A DNA stretch of 64,000 nt from Riemerella anatipestifer_F (GCF_037861325.1 NZ_JAFELW010000008.1), one strand, 5' to 3'; shown: positions 18,318 to 28,020, counted from the first letter of the stretch. Numbers and translations: made by a program. The notes: generated from the sequence alone by a model not told the origin.

Positions 18318-18420
18318 ATTATATTTATTTATTTTTCTTTTTGATTATAATTACCCTTTTCTAAAAGGATTTTTATTTTTCGGTAAATTTAAGAATTTTT
18401 AAATTGATGAAAAAATTATT

Positions 18421-19323
18421 TTATTTCAAATTTTTCAACCTAACTTCCTTCCTTAAATAATCACGGAATTCTTCTGCTATAGAGCCAAAATAAGTACCTT
18501 TCTTTAAATCTCTATTTACACCACATTTAGCGAGTAGCACCGTGCCCTTTTCTACTCTAACACCAGAAGCCATACCTACTTGCCCCCAAATGGTAACCTC
18601 ATCTTCAATCACACAACATCCCGCAATACCTGTTTGGGAAGCAATAAGACACTTTTTACCAATAATGGTATCATGCCCTATCTGGATTTGATTATCCAAC
18701 ACAGAACCTTCGCCTATTACCGTAGAGGCAGTAACTCCTCTATCTATAGTACACCCATTGCCTATTTCCACATTATTTTCTATCACTACATTACCTACCG
18801 AAATCAATCTATCAAAATTACCATCTATTTTTCTATAATAGAATGCATCTCCTCCTAAAACGGTATTAGACTGTATGATAACATTATCTCCTATTTCGGT
18901 TCTATCACCAATAACCACATTAGGGAAAATGTGGCAATTCTTACCTATTTTAACTAGATTTCCTAACACTACAGAAGGATGAATAAAAGTCCCTTCCCCT
19001 ATCTGAGCATCATTTAAATCTTTTTTAAAATTATAAATCTGTGTAAAGTGAGTATTTATTTTATTAAAATCTCTAAAAGGGTCATCAGAAATAAGTAAAG
19101 CCTTTCCCTCTGGACAAGCCACTTCTTTATCTATTAAAATAATAGTAGCAGCAGAGTTTAATGCTTTATCGTAGTATTTTGGGTGGTTTACAAATACAAT
19201 ATCACCTGGACGCACCATGTGAATCTCGTTAGTTCCTAAAACAGGAAAACTCTCATCTCCAACAAATTGAGTTCCTATAATATCAGCGATCGCCTTAAGC
19301 GTTTGTGGCTCTGAAAATGTCAT
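18421..19323 (-). CDS. LpxD-like acyltransferase paralogue
   Basis: 300 residues. A short N-terminal domain corresponds to the LpxD uridine-binding region. A left-handed beta-helix of hexapeptide repeats (about 95-265) carries IIQSNTVLGGDAFYYRK, IDRGVTASTVIGEGSVLDN and QIGHDTIIG, the position of the catalytic His in LpxD. It is shorter than canonical LpxD (~340) and than the second copy encoded upstream at 22161-23195. It may acylate UDP-3-O-acyl-glucosamine or a different sugar. A terminator separates it from efp, so it is probably its own unit. Confidence 0.75.
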   Translation of the reverse strand: MTFSEPQTLKAIADIIGTQFVGDESFPVLGTNEIHMVRPGDIVFVNHPKYYDKALNSAATIILIDKEVACPEGKALLISDDPFRDFNKINTHFTQIYNFKKDLNDAQIGEGTFIHPSVVLGNLVKIGKNCHIFPNVVIGDRTEIGDNVIIQSNTVLGGDAFYYRKIDGNFDRLISVGNVVIENNVEIGNGCTIDRGVTASTVIGEGSVLDNQIQIGHDTIIGKKCLIASQTGIAGCCVIEDEVTIWGQVGMASGVRVEKGTVLLAKCGVNRDLKKGTYFGSIAEEFRDYLRKEVRLKNLK

Positions 19324-19344
19324 AATTGAATATGAATTAAAAAA

Positions 19345-19378
19345 TGAAATTCGGAGAGAACAACTCCCTCCGAATTTA
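19345..19378 (-). terminator. Terminator after efp
   Basis: AAATTCGGAG / CTCCGAATTT stem; on the minus strand it is followed by TTCATTTTTT. It lies between the efp stop and the downstream lpxD-like gene. Confidence 0.6.
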
Positions 19379-19387
19379 TTAGACTAA

Positions 19388-19951
19388 TTATTTAACTCTC
19401 TCTAAATAAGAGCCGTCTTCTGTATTTACTTTTATTTTATCCCCGGGTTCTATAAATAAAGGTACCATTACTCTAGCTCCTGTTTCCACGATAGCGTTTT
19501 TAAGAGCATTAGTTGCAGTGTTACCCTTTACACCTGGGTCAGCCTCCACCACTTCTAGATAAACTGTAGGTGGAATCTCTGCTGAAAGAGGTGTTTCGTC
19601 TTCCTCCTTCATAATGATAGTAACTTCTTCTCCTGCTTTCATAAACTGAGCATTCTCAATCATTTCTTTACCAATATAGATTTGAGAAAAGTCATCATTA
19701 TTCATAAAGTGGAACCCATTATCATCATCATAAAGATACTGAAATTTACGAGTAATTACCTTTACTTCGTCTATCTTATGCCCTGCAGAGAAAGTGTTAT
19801 CAATCACTTTACCATTAGTTACAGACTTAAGTTTAGTTCTCACGAAAGCAGGTCCTTTACCTGGTTTTACATGTAAAAACTCGATTACCTTGTAAATGTC
19901 GTTGCTGTAATTGATGCAAAGACCTTTTTTAATATCAGCTGTTGTTGCCAT
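19388..19951 (-). CDS. efp: Translation elongation factor P
   Basis: 187 residues in three beta domains. The N-terminal KOW-like domain ends in the loop HVKPGKGPAFVRTKLK, whose tip lysine is the usual modification site. The OB domains follow (IYIGKEMIENAQFMKAGEEV) and the C-terminus is TEDGSYLERVK. It relieves ribosome stalling at polyproline. Last gene of the lpxD-lpxC/fabZ-lpxA-efp run, 26 bases after lpxA. Confidence 0.96.
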   Translation of the reverse strand: MATTADIKKGLCINYSNDIYKVIEFLHVKPGKGPAFVRTKLKSVTNGKVIDNTFSAGHKIDEVKVITRKFQYLYDDDNGFHFMNNDDFSQIYIGKEMIENAQFMKAGEEVTIIMKEEDETPLSAEIPPTVYLEVVEADPGVKGNTATNALKNAIVETGARVMVPLFIEPGDKIKVNTEDGSYLERVK

Positions 19952-19977
19952 CTATATAATATGTTATTTATTTTTAT

Positions 19978-20766
19978 TTAATCTTTACCTGTACCGTAAC
20001 CTTTTACAATACCTCTAGGCGAATTCTGTATGAATTGTAAGATTTCATCTCGTTCTGCCGTAGGAAGCATTTCTTTCTCTATATAAGAAACAGCTTGAGA
20101 AACATTCATTTTCATTTGGAAGATGATACGATAGATTTTTTGTATCTCAAATATTTTTTCATTAGAAAAACCTCTTCTTCTCAACCCTACAGAATTGATA
20201 CCAGCATAGCTCATAGGCTCTCTAGCCACTTTAACATAAGGCGGAATATCCTTTCTTACTAATGTCCCCCCAGATATCATTACATGTTTACCTATTTTAC
20301 CAAACTGATGAACTGCAGAAAGCCCGCCCATAACGGTAAAATCTCCTATCTCTACATGCCCTGCTATACCACACCCATTCACAATAATTACATGGTCTCC
20401 TAAAACACAATCGTGAGCAATGTGAGAGGTTGCCATTATCAGGCAGTTACTACCTATCTTGGTATATCCTAGTGCTTTAGTACCTCTATTGATGGTAACC
20501 GATTCTCTGATTGTAGTATTATCACCTATAATCACCTGAGTATCTTCACCTTCAAATTTTAAATCTTGTGGTATTGCTGAAATCACTGTCCCTGGGAAAA
20601 TTCTGCAATTTTTACCAATCCTAGCCCCATTCATAATCGTTACATTAGGACCTATCCAAGTACCTTCTCCAATTTCCACATCTGCAGCTATGGTGGTAAA
20701 TGGCTCTACTACCACATTTTTATCTATCTTAGCCCGTCTATCTACGGCTGCTAACTGATGAATCAT
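19978..20766 (-). CDS. lpxA: UDP-N-acetylglucosamine acyltransferase (LpxA)
   Basis: 262 residues. An N-terminal beta-helix of hexapeptide repeats (about 1-190) contains TSHIAHDCVLG, whose His is the catalytic base. The helical C-terminal domain is RRRGFSNEKIFEIQKIYRI. First step of lipid A synthesis: 3-O-acylation of UDP-GlcNAc. It lies 7 bases downstream of lpxC-fabZ. Confidence 0.96.
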   Translation of the reverse strand: MIHQLAAVDRRAKIDKNVVVEPFTTIAADVEIGEGTWIGPNVTIMNGARIGKNCRIFPGTVISAIPQDLKFEGEDTQVIIGDNTTIRESVTINRGTKALGYTKIGSNCLIMATSHIAHDCVLGDHVIIVNGCGIAGHVEIGDFTVMGGLSAVHQFGKIGKHVMISGGTLVRKDIPPYVKVAREPMSYAGINSVGLRRRGFSNEKIFEIQKIYRIIFQMKMNVSQAVSYIEKEMLPTAERDEILQFIQNSPRGIVKGYGTGKD

Positions 20767-20773
20767 CTTTAAT

Positions 20774-22168
20774 CTAGATTTTAGTTTTTGCTACTTGAGC
20801 CATAAGTTCGGCTTCTACCACTACACTATCTCCTACATAACCATACCCTTGCATATGCACAATACCTCTTCTAATAGGTTCTATAAGGTCTATTTTGAAG
20901 ATAAGTGTATCTCCAGGAACTACCTTTTTCTTAAACTTAACCTTGTCTATTTTAACAAAGTAAGTAGAATAGTTTTCTGGGTCAGGCACATTAGCCAATA
21001 CCAAAATACCTCCTGTCTGTGCCATTGCTTCAATCTGTAAAACCCCTGGCATTACAGGTTCTTTTGGGAAGTGTCCTGTAAAGAATGGCTCATTCATTGA
21101 TACATTTTTAAGACCTACCACATGAGTATCAGACAATTCTAAAATTTTATCTACCAATAAAAATGGTGGACGATGTGGAAGCAACCCCATAATCCCATTG
21201 ATATCATAAACAGGCTCTTTGGTTAAATCAAAATCAGGCACATTTTTTTTCTTTTGTAATTTCCATTGGCGATTCAGTTTTTTAGCAAACTGAGTATTAA
21301 CGAAATGCCCTGGTTTATTAGCAATAACTTTACCCTTTATTTTAACTCCTACCAATGCCAAATCTCCAATTACATCTAGTAACTTGTGTCTAGCCGCTTC
21401 ATTAGGATAGTTTAAAGTTAAATTATCTAAAACGCCATTAGGACGGATAGATATTTCTTCTCTACCAAATGCCTTTTTGAGTTTTTCTGTGGTTTCTGGT
21501 GTAAGTTCTTTATCCACATAAACAATGGCATTGCTAATATCTCCACCCTTGATAAGTCCGTGGTCTAAAAGCATTTCCAACTCGTGTAAGAAACTAAAAG
21601 TTCTGGCACTAGCAAATTCCTCTTTAAACTCAGAAATATGCTTCATAGTTGCATTTTGAGTACCTAATACCTTAGTACCAAAATCCACCATAGTTGTAAT
21701 TTCATAGGTATCGGAAGGGATAATCGTAATATCAGACCCCGAATTTGGGTCAGTATAACTCATTACCTCTTTTATCACTAGGTACTCTCTCGCTTTCTCT
21801 TGCTCTACGATACCTACTTTCTCTATTGCTTCTACAAAAAACTTAGAAGACCCATCTAAAATTGGAGGTTCTGCACTATCTAATTCCAATATTGCATTAT
21901 CTAAATCCATACCTACTAGAGCCGCTAAAAGATGCTCACAAGTATGTATTTTGACCCCTAATTTTTCTAATGTAGTTCCCCTTTCGGTAGTGGTAACATA
22001 GTTTACATCTGCTTCCACTTGAGGATTTCCTTCCAAATCTGTTCTTACAAATACAAAACCTGTGTTTTCTTTAGCTGGTTTTATAGTAAGATTAACTTGT
22101 TTACCTGTATGAAGACCTATCCCTGAAAGAGAAACTTCTTCTTTTAAAGTTTTTTGCTTATCACTCAT
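20774..22168 (-). CDS. lpxC/fabZ: Bifunctional LpxC deacetylase / FabZ dehydratase
   Basis: 464 residues, a fusion of two enzymes. The N-terminal half (about 1-300) is the zinc deacetylase LpxC: SGIGLHTG, HTCEHLLAAL with the zinc His, and AARHKLLDVIGDLAL. The C-terminal part (about 320-464) is the hotdog dehydratase FabZ: LPHRPPFLLVD and GHFPKEPVMPGVLQIEAMAQ with the active-site His and Glu. The fusion is characteristic of Bacteroidetes and couples the committed lipid A step to acyl-chain supply. It overlaps the lpxD stop by 8 bases. Confidence 0.96.
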   Translation of the reverse strand: MSDKQKTLKEEVSLSGIGLHTGKQVNLTIKPAKENTGFVFVRTDLEGNPQVEADVNYVTTTERGTTLEKLGVKIHTCEHLLAALVGMDLDNAILELDSAEPPILDGSSKFFVEAIEKVGIVEQEKAREYLVIKEVMSYTDPNSGSDITIIPSDTYEITTMVDFGTKVLGTQNATMKHISEFKEEFASARTFSFLHELEMLLDHGLIKGGDISNAIVYVDKELTPETTEKLKKAFGREEISIRPNGVLDNLTLNYPNEAARHKLLDVIGDLALVGVKIKGKVIANKPGHFVNTQFAKKLNRQWKLQKKKNVPDFDLTKEPVYDINGIMGLLPHRPPFLLVDKILELSDTHVVGLKNVSMNEPFFTGHFPKEPVMPGVLQIEAMAQTGGILVLANVPDPENYSTYFVKIDKVKFKKKVVPGDTLIFKIDLIEPIRRGIVHMQGYGYVGDSVVVEAELMAQVAKTKI

Positions 22169-23195
22169 TAGTATTATCTTTTGAGTTTTTTTCTAGTTGA
22201 TTTAACTTTTGAACAATCTTATTAAAGTTTCGGAAGTGAACATAATTTCTTCTAAAATCACTTGCCGAAATTGCTGGAGAACCATATAGAATTTCTCCAT
22301 CAGACACACTATTATTTACACCACTTTGGGCTTGTATTTTTACTTGATTACCAATGTTAATATGCCCTACAATGCCTACTTGTCCGCCCACTTGGTTCCA
22401 ATCGCCTATAGTAGTGGACCCCGCAATACCTGCTTGAGCCGCAATTACATTATGTTTGCCTATCTTAACATTGTGAGCAATCTGGATTAGATTATCTATC
22501 TTGGTTCCTTCCCCTATAATGGTAGAGCCAATCGTTGCTCTATCTATACTACAATTAGAACCAATCTCTACATTATTCTCTATAATTACATTTCCTAATT
22601 GCGGAATTTTTTTAAAACCTTCTGCTGTTGGCTGGAAACCAAAACCATCTCCTCCTATTACTGTATTAGAGTGTATGATGCAATTATCTCCTATCACACA
22701 ACCGTCATAAATCCTAGCACCACTATCTATTTTACAATTTTTACCAATCTTGACCCTCTTACCTATATATACTTGAGAGGCAATCTGAGAACCTTCTCCT
22801 ACCTTAGTCTTCTCTGAAATATAAGTAAACGCTCCTACAAAAACGTTCTCTCCTAAGACAGCCGTCTGATGAATAAACGCTCCTTCTTCCACGCCCGATT
22901 TTCTATCTTGAACCATCTCATTGTAAAGGTTCATTAGCACTTGAAAAGATAGATAAGCATCTTCTACGGCTATAATGGTAGCCTTATAATCTTTTTTATC
23001 TAAAAGTTTTTTGGATACTATAAGAACCGAACATTTAGTGTCCTCTATGAAGTGAGAAAACTTTTCCTGAGCGACAAAAGACAAATGCCCTTCTTCATCG
23101 CTTTCTATAGGAGAAACCCCTGTAATTAAAGTATCTTCGTTACCGATGATTTCCCCTTCAATAAAACCTGCAATCTGAGAAGCTGTAAATTCCAT
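22161..23195 (-). CDS. lpxD: UDP-3-O-acylglucosamine N-acyltransferase (LpxD)
   Basis: 344 residues from the ATG at 23195 (MEFTASQIAGFIEG). The longer open frame starts with a TTG at 23234, upstream of the -7 box, and is unlikely. The N-terminal uridine-binding domain (1-~100) is followed by hexapeptide repeats with NTVIGGDGFGFQ and QIAHNVKIG (catalytic His), and a helical C-terminus. First gene of the lipid A operon. Confidence 0.95.
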   Translation of the reverse strand: MEFTASQIAGFIEGEIIGNEDTLITGVSPIESDEEGHLSFVAQEKFSHFIEDTKCSVLIVSKKLLDKKDYKATIIAVEDAYLSFQVLMNLYNEMVQDRKSGVEEGAFIHQTAVLGENVFVGAFTYISEKTKVGEGSQIASQVYIGKRVKIGKNCKIDSGARIYDGCVIGDNCIIHSNTVIGGDGFGFQPTAEGFKKIPQLGNVIIENNVEIGSNCSIDRATIGSTIIGEGTKIDNLIQIAHNVKIGKHNVIAAQAGIAGSTTIGDWNQVGGQVGIVGHINIGNQVKIQAQSGVNNSVSDGEILYGSPAISASDFRRNYVHFRNFNKIVQKLNQLEKNSKDNTNE

Positions 23196-23201
23196 AATGT
23201 G

Positions 23202-23234
23202 CAAAGATAGTAATTTATAATATTTCTCTTGCAA
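23202..23234 (-). promoter_or_regulatory. Promoter of the lipid A operon, -7 box next to the lpxD ATG
   Basis: Minus strand: TTG (23234-23232), a 22-base spacer, TATCTTTG (23209-23202), then six bases to the ATG at 23195. It implies a leaderless or very short leader mRNA. Confidence 0.5.
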
Positions 23235-23278
23235 TTTATACTACAAAACATCATTAAACCTAGTCATCATAGCCATAT

Positions 23279-24490
23279 TTACCTAGGAAATGCTAAAATA
23301 TATTTCTGTGTAGGACGCTTAAGGCTCGTGGATAAAACTGATAGTTCTGATTCATCTAAAGGTACTTTACCACCATTTTTTTCCAACAAATAGATAGGCT
23401 GTTTTTCGCTATCATAAGGTAACAAATATCGGGAAATTTCATCAACAAAATCTACCCCGAAATCTATATTCATTCGCTTATTAACAGTCTCTACTTTATC
23501 ATCTATAAAATCTTGAGAAAACCCTTCTGAAGACCAAATAGTTTGAGGAAACTTTCGCGTTATAATTGCCTTACAATAATAAGAAAGAACCAAATCTCCC
23601 TCATTTTGCCAAAGCTTTATTGCCTGTAATACATCAGTATCATCTAGATTTATAAATCTACTCAAGTCTTCCTCCGACATACAACTAAAATCTTTCTTAT
23701 AAAGGAAATATTTTAGGTTTTCTGATGTCTCCAAATTAACTCCTTGAGAAATTAAAAATTTGGCTCTTTTCAATATTTTAACCAACATAAATTCCGCCAA
23801 AGACGCTGTTTTATGGTAATACACCTGCCAATACATCAGCATCCTTGCTGTGAGATAGTTTTCTACGGAATAAATCCCTTTAGCATCTATCACCAATTCA
23901 TCATCTGCCACATTCATCATTGAAATCAACCGTTGAGCATTGATATTACCTTCTGAAACTCCTGTAAAAAAGCTATCCCTTTTCAAGTAATCTAACCTAT
24001 CTACATCTAATTGAGACGAAACCAACTGATTGAAAAACTTACGATGATAATTCCCCTGAAACATCTCTATCGCTACCGATAAAGCTCCTGAAAACTCATC
24101 ATTCAATCGGCTCATAATCAGCAATGACAGTTTTTCATGATGCCAATCTTCCATAAGGACTGATTCTAACGCATGAGAGAACGGCCCATGCCCAACATCA
24201 TGCAACAAAATAGCCAACATCGCCGATTGCTCCTCTTCTTTACTTATCTTCACACCTTTGAGTTTAAGTGTCTCTAAGGCTAAAAACATCAAGTGCATTG
24301 CTCCCAATGCATGATGAAACCTCGTATGTGTAGCCCCTGGAAAAACAAGATTAAGAAGTCCCGTCTGCGAAATTCTCCTCAGACGCTGAAAATAAGGGTG
24401 TTCTATAACATCAAATAGTATTTCGTAAGGTATTTTGATAAACCCATGCACTGGGTCGTTTATGATTTTGAGTTTATTTATTTTACTCAT
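23279..24490 (-). CDS. HD-domain phosphohydrolase (dGTPase-like)
   Basis: 403 residues. The metal-binding HD motif is in LLHDVGHGPFSHALE (about 98-112), preceded by PYFQRLRRISQTGLLNLVFPGATHTRFHH, the N-terminal pattern of the YwfO/SAMHD1-like branch. It probably hydrolyses (d)NTPs or related nucleotides; the substrate cannot be read from sequence. It has its own strong promoter. Confidence 0.85.
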   Translation of the reverse strand: MSKINKLKIINDPVHGFIKIPYEILFDVIEHPYFQRLRRISQTGLLNLVFPGATHTRFHHALGAMHLMFLALETLKLKGVKISKEEEQSAMLAILLHDVGHGPFSHALESVLMEDWHHEKLSLLIMSRLNDEFSGALSVAIEMFQGNYHRKFFNQLVSSQLDVDRLDYLKRDSFFTGVSEGNINAQRLISMMNVADDELVIDAKGIYSVENYLTARMLMYWQVYYHKTASLAEFMLVKILKRAKFLISQGVNLETSENLKYFLYKKDFSCMSEEDLSRFINLDDTDVLQAIKLWQNEGDLVLSYYCKAIITRKFPQTIWSSEGFSQDFIDDKVETVNKRMNIDFGVDFVDEISRYLLPYDSEKQPIYLLEKNGGKVPLDESELSVLSTSLKRPTQKYILAFPR

Positions 24491-24509
24491 TCTCTTTTAA
24501 AAATTTCCG

Positions 24510-24539
24510 CAAATTTAGAGCTAATTTCTTAATTGACAA
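24510..24539 (-). promoter_or_regulatory. Promoter of the HD phosphohydrolase gene
   Basis: Minus strand: TTG (24539-24537), a 19-base spacer, TAAATTTG (24517-24510). A full consensus match 20 bases upstream of the ATG. Confidence 0.65.
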
Positions 24540-24543
24540 TAAA

Positions 24544-25551
24544 CTAAAACTTAACAAACCCTAACCTATCTCCGTTAAGAACAATAGGTGTTTCTAGATT
24601 ATTGGTAAACAAGCCTCCAGTACCCAATCCTTGAGGCATCTTACTTTGTCTAGTATAAGTGTATTGGGCAATAGCATTAAGACCAATATTACTTTCTAAA
24701 GCAGAGGTTATCCACCAGCCTATACCTAAAGTTTCTGCTAAACTTATCCATTCATCAGTCCTAGAAAAACCACCTACTAGAGAAGGTTTTAAAATAATGT
24801 ATTGAGGTTTTATTTTTTCTAGTAATTTTTGCTTCTCTTCTATTTGCACCACGCCTATCAGTTCTTCATCCAAAGCTATAGGCGTAGGCGTATTCTGACA
24901 CAACTTTGCCATTTCTTCTAACTGCCCTGCCTTTATGGGTTGTTCAATGGAATGAATTTCCAAATCAGCGAGTTGTTGTAATACTATTTTTGCTTCCTCC
25001 ATTGTAAAAGCTCCATTAGCATCTACTCTTATTTCTAATTGATTTTCAGGGTAAATCTGTCTTAATTCTGAAATAATCCGTCGCTCGGAAGCCCAATCAA
25101 CTCCTATTTTTAATTTAATACAATCAAAACCTTGAGAGAGTTTATCTTCTATCTGTTTTTGCATAAACTCTACCGAGCCCATCCATATCAACCCATTGAT
25201 TTTGATAAAATCTTTACCTTCTGTAAAGTCCGATGGAAAGTAAATATCCTTGTCCTGAGGCAAATTTAGCATTGCTTGCTCATAGCCTATCCATATAGAT
25301 GGGTAATGACGGAGAGGTTCTCTCAAAACTTCAGGAGCTAAATGTATATTTTCGCACAACCAAATCAATTTTTTCTCATAATCAGGAACATCATCATAAC
25401 TCAATCCTCTAAACAAACCACACTCTCCCAACCCTTTATTTATACCGTCTGTAACCTCTAGAAAATAAGTCTCCTTAGTAGTCAAAACACCCCGCGAAGT
25501 ACCGCTGGGTGTTTTGAAATTGAGTATGTATTTATTATAATTGGCCCTCAT
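24544..25551 (-). CDS. menC: o-Succinylbenzoate synthase (enolase superfamily)
   Basis: 335 residues. N-terminal capping domain, then a TIM barrel with the catalytic lysine pair in FDCIKLKIG and metal ligands in RVDANGAF, HSIEQP and ALDEEL, plus a C-terminal lysine in QYIILKPSLVGGF. This is the MLE/OSBS subgroup; the N-terminus NFKTPSGTSRGVL fits Bacteroidetes MenC of menaquinone synthesis. A dipeptide epimerase is the main alternative. The start codon overlaps the fbp stop (TAATG). Confidence 0.8.
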   Translation of the reverse strand: MRANYNKYILNFKTPSGTSRGVLTTKETYFLEVTDGINKGLGECGLFRGLSYDDVPDYEKKLIWLCENIHLAPEVLREPLRHYPSIWIGYEQAMLNLPQDKDIYFPSDFTEGKDFIKINGLIWMGSVEFMQKQIEDKLSQGFDCIKLKIGVDWASERRIISELRQIYPENQLEIRVDANGAFTMEEAKIVLQQLADLEIHSIEQPIKAGQLEEMAKLCQNTPTPIALDEELIGVVQIEEKQKLLEKIKPQYIILKPSLVGGFSRTDEWISLAETLGIGWWITSALESNIGLNAIAQYTYTRQSKMPQGLGTGGLFTNNLETPIVLNGDRLGFVKF

Positions 25552-26567
25552 TAAGCATCTTTAGCTTGAGACATAAACTCTTCTGCTTTCTTTACCATTT
25601 CTTCGCTCCCGCAGAAAAATGGCACTCTTTGATGTAATTCTGTAGGCTCTATTTCCAAAATTCTTTGAAAACCATTAGAAGCTCTACCTCCTGCTTGTTC
25701 CGCTAAAAATGCCATAGGGTTACATTCATATAAAAGTCTTAATTTTCCGTTAGGAGCCTGTGAGTAAGACGGATAAATGTAAATTCCACCTTTAATCATA
25801 TTTCTATGAAAATCCGAAACCAAAGAACCTATATAACGAGAAGTGTAAGGACGGTCTCCTTCTTCCATTTGGCAGTATTTTAAATAATCTTTAACGCCTT
25901 GTGGAAATTTAATATAATTACCCTCGTTTATGGAGTATATTTTTCCTTTTTTAGGAAACTGCATATTAGGGTGAGAAAGATAATAAGTACCCAAACTTGG
26001 GTCTAATGTAAAGCCATTCACTCCGTTTCCTGTGGTATAAACAATCATCGTGGAAGAACCATACACTACATAACCTGCTGCCACTTGATTAACCCCTTTT
26101 TGTAAGAAATCCTCTAGCTGCACAGGAGTACCTGGCTCTGTAACCCTTCTGTAAATAGAGAAAATCGTCCCTACCGATACATTAACATCTATATTAGACG
26201 ACCCATCTAAAGGGTCTATCAACACTACATATTTACTCAAATGCCCATTCTCCCCTGATTTTATTTCTATAAAATCATCACTTTCTTCTGAAGCGATACC
26301 ACACACCACTTCTCTCTGAGAAAGTGCATTGATGAAAATATCATTAGCCAAGACATCTAGTTTCTGCTGGTCTTCCCCTTGTATATTGGTATTTCCTGCT
26401 TTACCAATGATATCTGCAATCCCAGCTTTATTCACTTCTCTGTTCACTACTTTAGAAGCCAGCCTTATAGCACTTAAAAGCCTAGAAAGCTCCCCCGTAG
26501 AATACTGAAAATCATCTTGTTTATCAATTATAAACTCGCCTAATGTTTGTAATGGTTGTTGTGACAT
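25551..26567 (-). CDS. fbp: Fructose-1,6-bisphosphatase class 1
   Basis: 338 residues. The metal and phosphate site is LIDPLDGSSNIDVNVSVGTIFSIYR, and the substrate-binding C-terminal half has GGIYIYPS, KLRLLYECNPMAFLAEQAGG and the final SEEMVKKAEEF. Gluconeogenic phosphatase, opposing PfkA at the left window edge. Translationally coupled to menC by a one-base overlap. Confidence 0.95.
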   Translation of the reverse strand: MSQQPLQTLGEFIIDKQDDFQYSTGELSRLLSAIRLASKVVNREVNKAGIADIIGKAGNTNIQGEDQQKLDVLANDIFINALSQREVVCGIASEESDDFIEIKSGENGHLSKYVVLIDPLDGSSNIDVNVSVGTIFSIYRRVTEPGTPVQLEDFLQKGVNQVAAGYVVYGSSTMIVYTTGNGVNGFTLDPSLGTYYLSHPNMQFPKKGKIYSINEGNYIKFPQGVKDYLKYCQMEEGDRPYTSRYIGSLVSDFHRNMIKGGIYIYPSYSQAPNGKLRLLYECNPMAFLAEQAGGRASNGFQRILEIEPTELHQRVPFFCGSEEMVKKAEEFMSQAKDA

Positions 26568-26683
26568 CTTTAGATTTATTAGTTAGAGCCACAAATTTCG
26601 GAATTTTACTCGAAATTTTCACAACTAAGAAAACTTTTTTATCCAAATTAAATTTTTGTATTTCTTTTTTCAACTGATTTTAA

Positions 26684-26691
26684 TACTTTTG
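26684..26691 (+). promoter_or_regulatory. -7 box of the aspartate kinase gene
   Basis: TACTTTTG matches TAnnTTTG; the nearest TTG (26656-26658) leaves a long 25-base spacer. It would give a leader of about 60 bases before the ATG at 26758. Confidence 0.35.
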
Positions 26692-26757
26692 AAAATTGTT
26701 TTGGTCTCTCGGAAGACCTTAACTCTAAAAATTATTTAGCTTTTAATAACACATTGT

Positions 26758-27996
26758 ATGAAAATATTTAAGTTTGGGGGAGCCTCAGTAAAAGACTCCG
26801 AGAGTGTTAAAAATGTAGCTTTTGTACTAGAGAGCCAAGGCTTTAAAGAGTGCCTACTCGTAGTTTCTGCTATGGGTAAAACCACTAATGCTTTGGAGAA
26901 AGTTGTAGAAGTTTACTTCCAGAAAGGAAATTATAACGAAGAAATTCAGAAAATAAAAACATCACATATAGAAATAGCCTCTGGACTTTTTGATAAAAAC
27001 CACCCTGTTTTTGATGAAATCTCACTATTTTTTGATGATGTACAAGCTTTTTTAAGAAGAAACAAATCGCCTAATTACAATTTCGTCTATGACCAAGTAG
27101 TGAGCTGCGGAGAAATGATTTCTTCTAAAATCCTTAGCGAATACCTCAATTCTAGAAATTTTAGTAATGAATGGATTGACGCTAGAGACTTCATTAAAAC
27201 TAATGATACTTACCGTGAGGGTGTGGTAGATTGGACGGAAACTGAAGCCAATATCTCTCAACTCAATAAAGAGAAATGCTATGTAACACAAGGATTCATT
27301 GGTTCTGATGCCAATAATTTCACTGTAACGCTAGGGCGTGAAGGCTCCGATTATTCCGCAGCGATTTTCGCTTATTGCCTTAATGCTAACGCAATGACCA
27401 TTTGGAAAGATGTACCAGGTGTTATGACGGGAGACCCTAGAAAGTTCAAAGATGTTAAATTGCTTTCTAACATTTCCTATGAAGAAGCCATAGAAATGGC
27501 ATACTATGGAGCCTCTGTAATCCACCCAAAAACTTTGCAACCTTTAAAGCAAAAGAATATTCCGTTCTTTGTAAAATCTTTTGTAGAACCACAAAAAGCA
27601 GGTACTAAAGTAGGCATTTCAGACGAAAACCAAAGAGAAGAAAGTTTTATCCTTAAGGAAAATCAAAACTTAATTAAAATATCTACACGAGATTTTTCTT
27701 TCATCGCAGAAGACCATATTAGCTTTATTTTCAATCTTTTATCTCAACTAAAGATAAAAGTATCGTTGATGCAAAACTCTGCTATATCATTAGCTCTTTG
27801 TTTAGAGGATAAATTTGGGAAACTAGACGAACTTAACGAAGCTCTACAAGCTAATTTTAAAACAGAAGTTTCTAAAAATGTATCCTTATTTACTATAAGA
27901 AATGCCAACATGAACAAACTTGATAGACTGTACGAAGGGAAAAACATTCTATTAGAACAAATTGCTAAAAATACGGTTCAAATTGTAATTCTCTAG
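26758..27996 (+). CDS. Aspartate kinase (monofunctional)
   Basis: 412 residues. The kinase domain begins MKIFKFGGASVKD (nucleotide-binding KFGG), with VVSAMGKTTNAL, VSCGEMISSK, VTLGREGSDYSAAIFAY and PGVMTGDPRK. A short C-terminal ACT-type region (about 310-412) may bind an amino-acid effector. First step of the lysine, threonine and methionine pathway. No fused homoserine dehydrogenase. Confidence 0.93.
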   Translation: MKIFKFGGASVKDSESVKNVAFVLESQGFKECLLVVSAMGKTTNALEKVVEVYFQKGNYNEEIQKIKTSHIEIASGLFDKNHPVFDEISLFFDDVQAFLRRNKSPNYNFVYDQVVSCGEMISSKILSEYLNSRNFSNEWIDARDFIKTNDTYREGVVDWTETEANISQLNKEKCYVTQGFIGSDANNFTVTLGREGSDYSAAIFAYCLNANAMTIWKDVPGVMTGDPRKFKDVKLLSNISYEEAIEMAYYGASVIHPKTLQPLKQKNIPFFVKSFVEPQKAGTKVGISDENQREESFILKENQNLIKISTRDFSFIAEDHISFIFNLLSQLKIKVSLMQNSAISLALCLEDKFGKLDELNEALQANFKTEVSKNVSLFTIRNANMNKLDRLYEGKNILLEQIAKNTVQIVIL

Positions 27997-28020
27997 AATT
28001 CAGAAAAAAAACAATAACTA

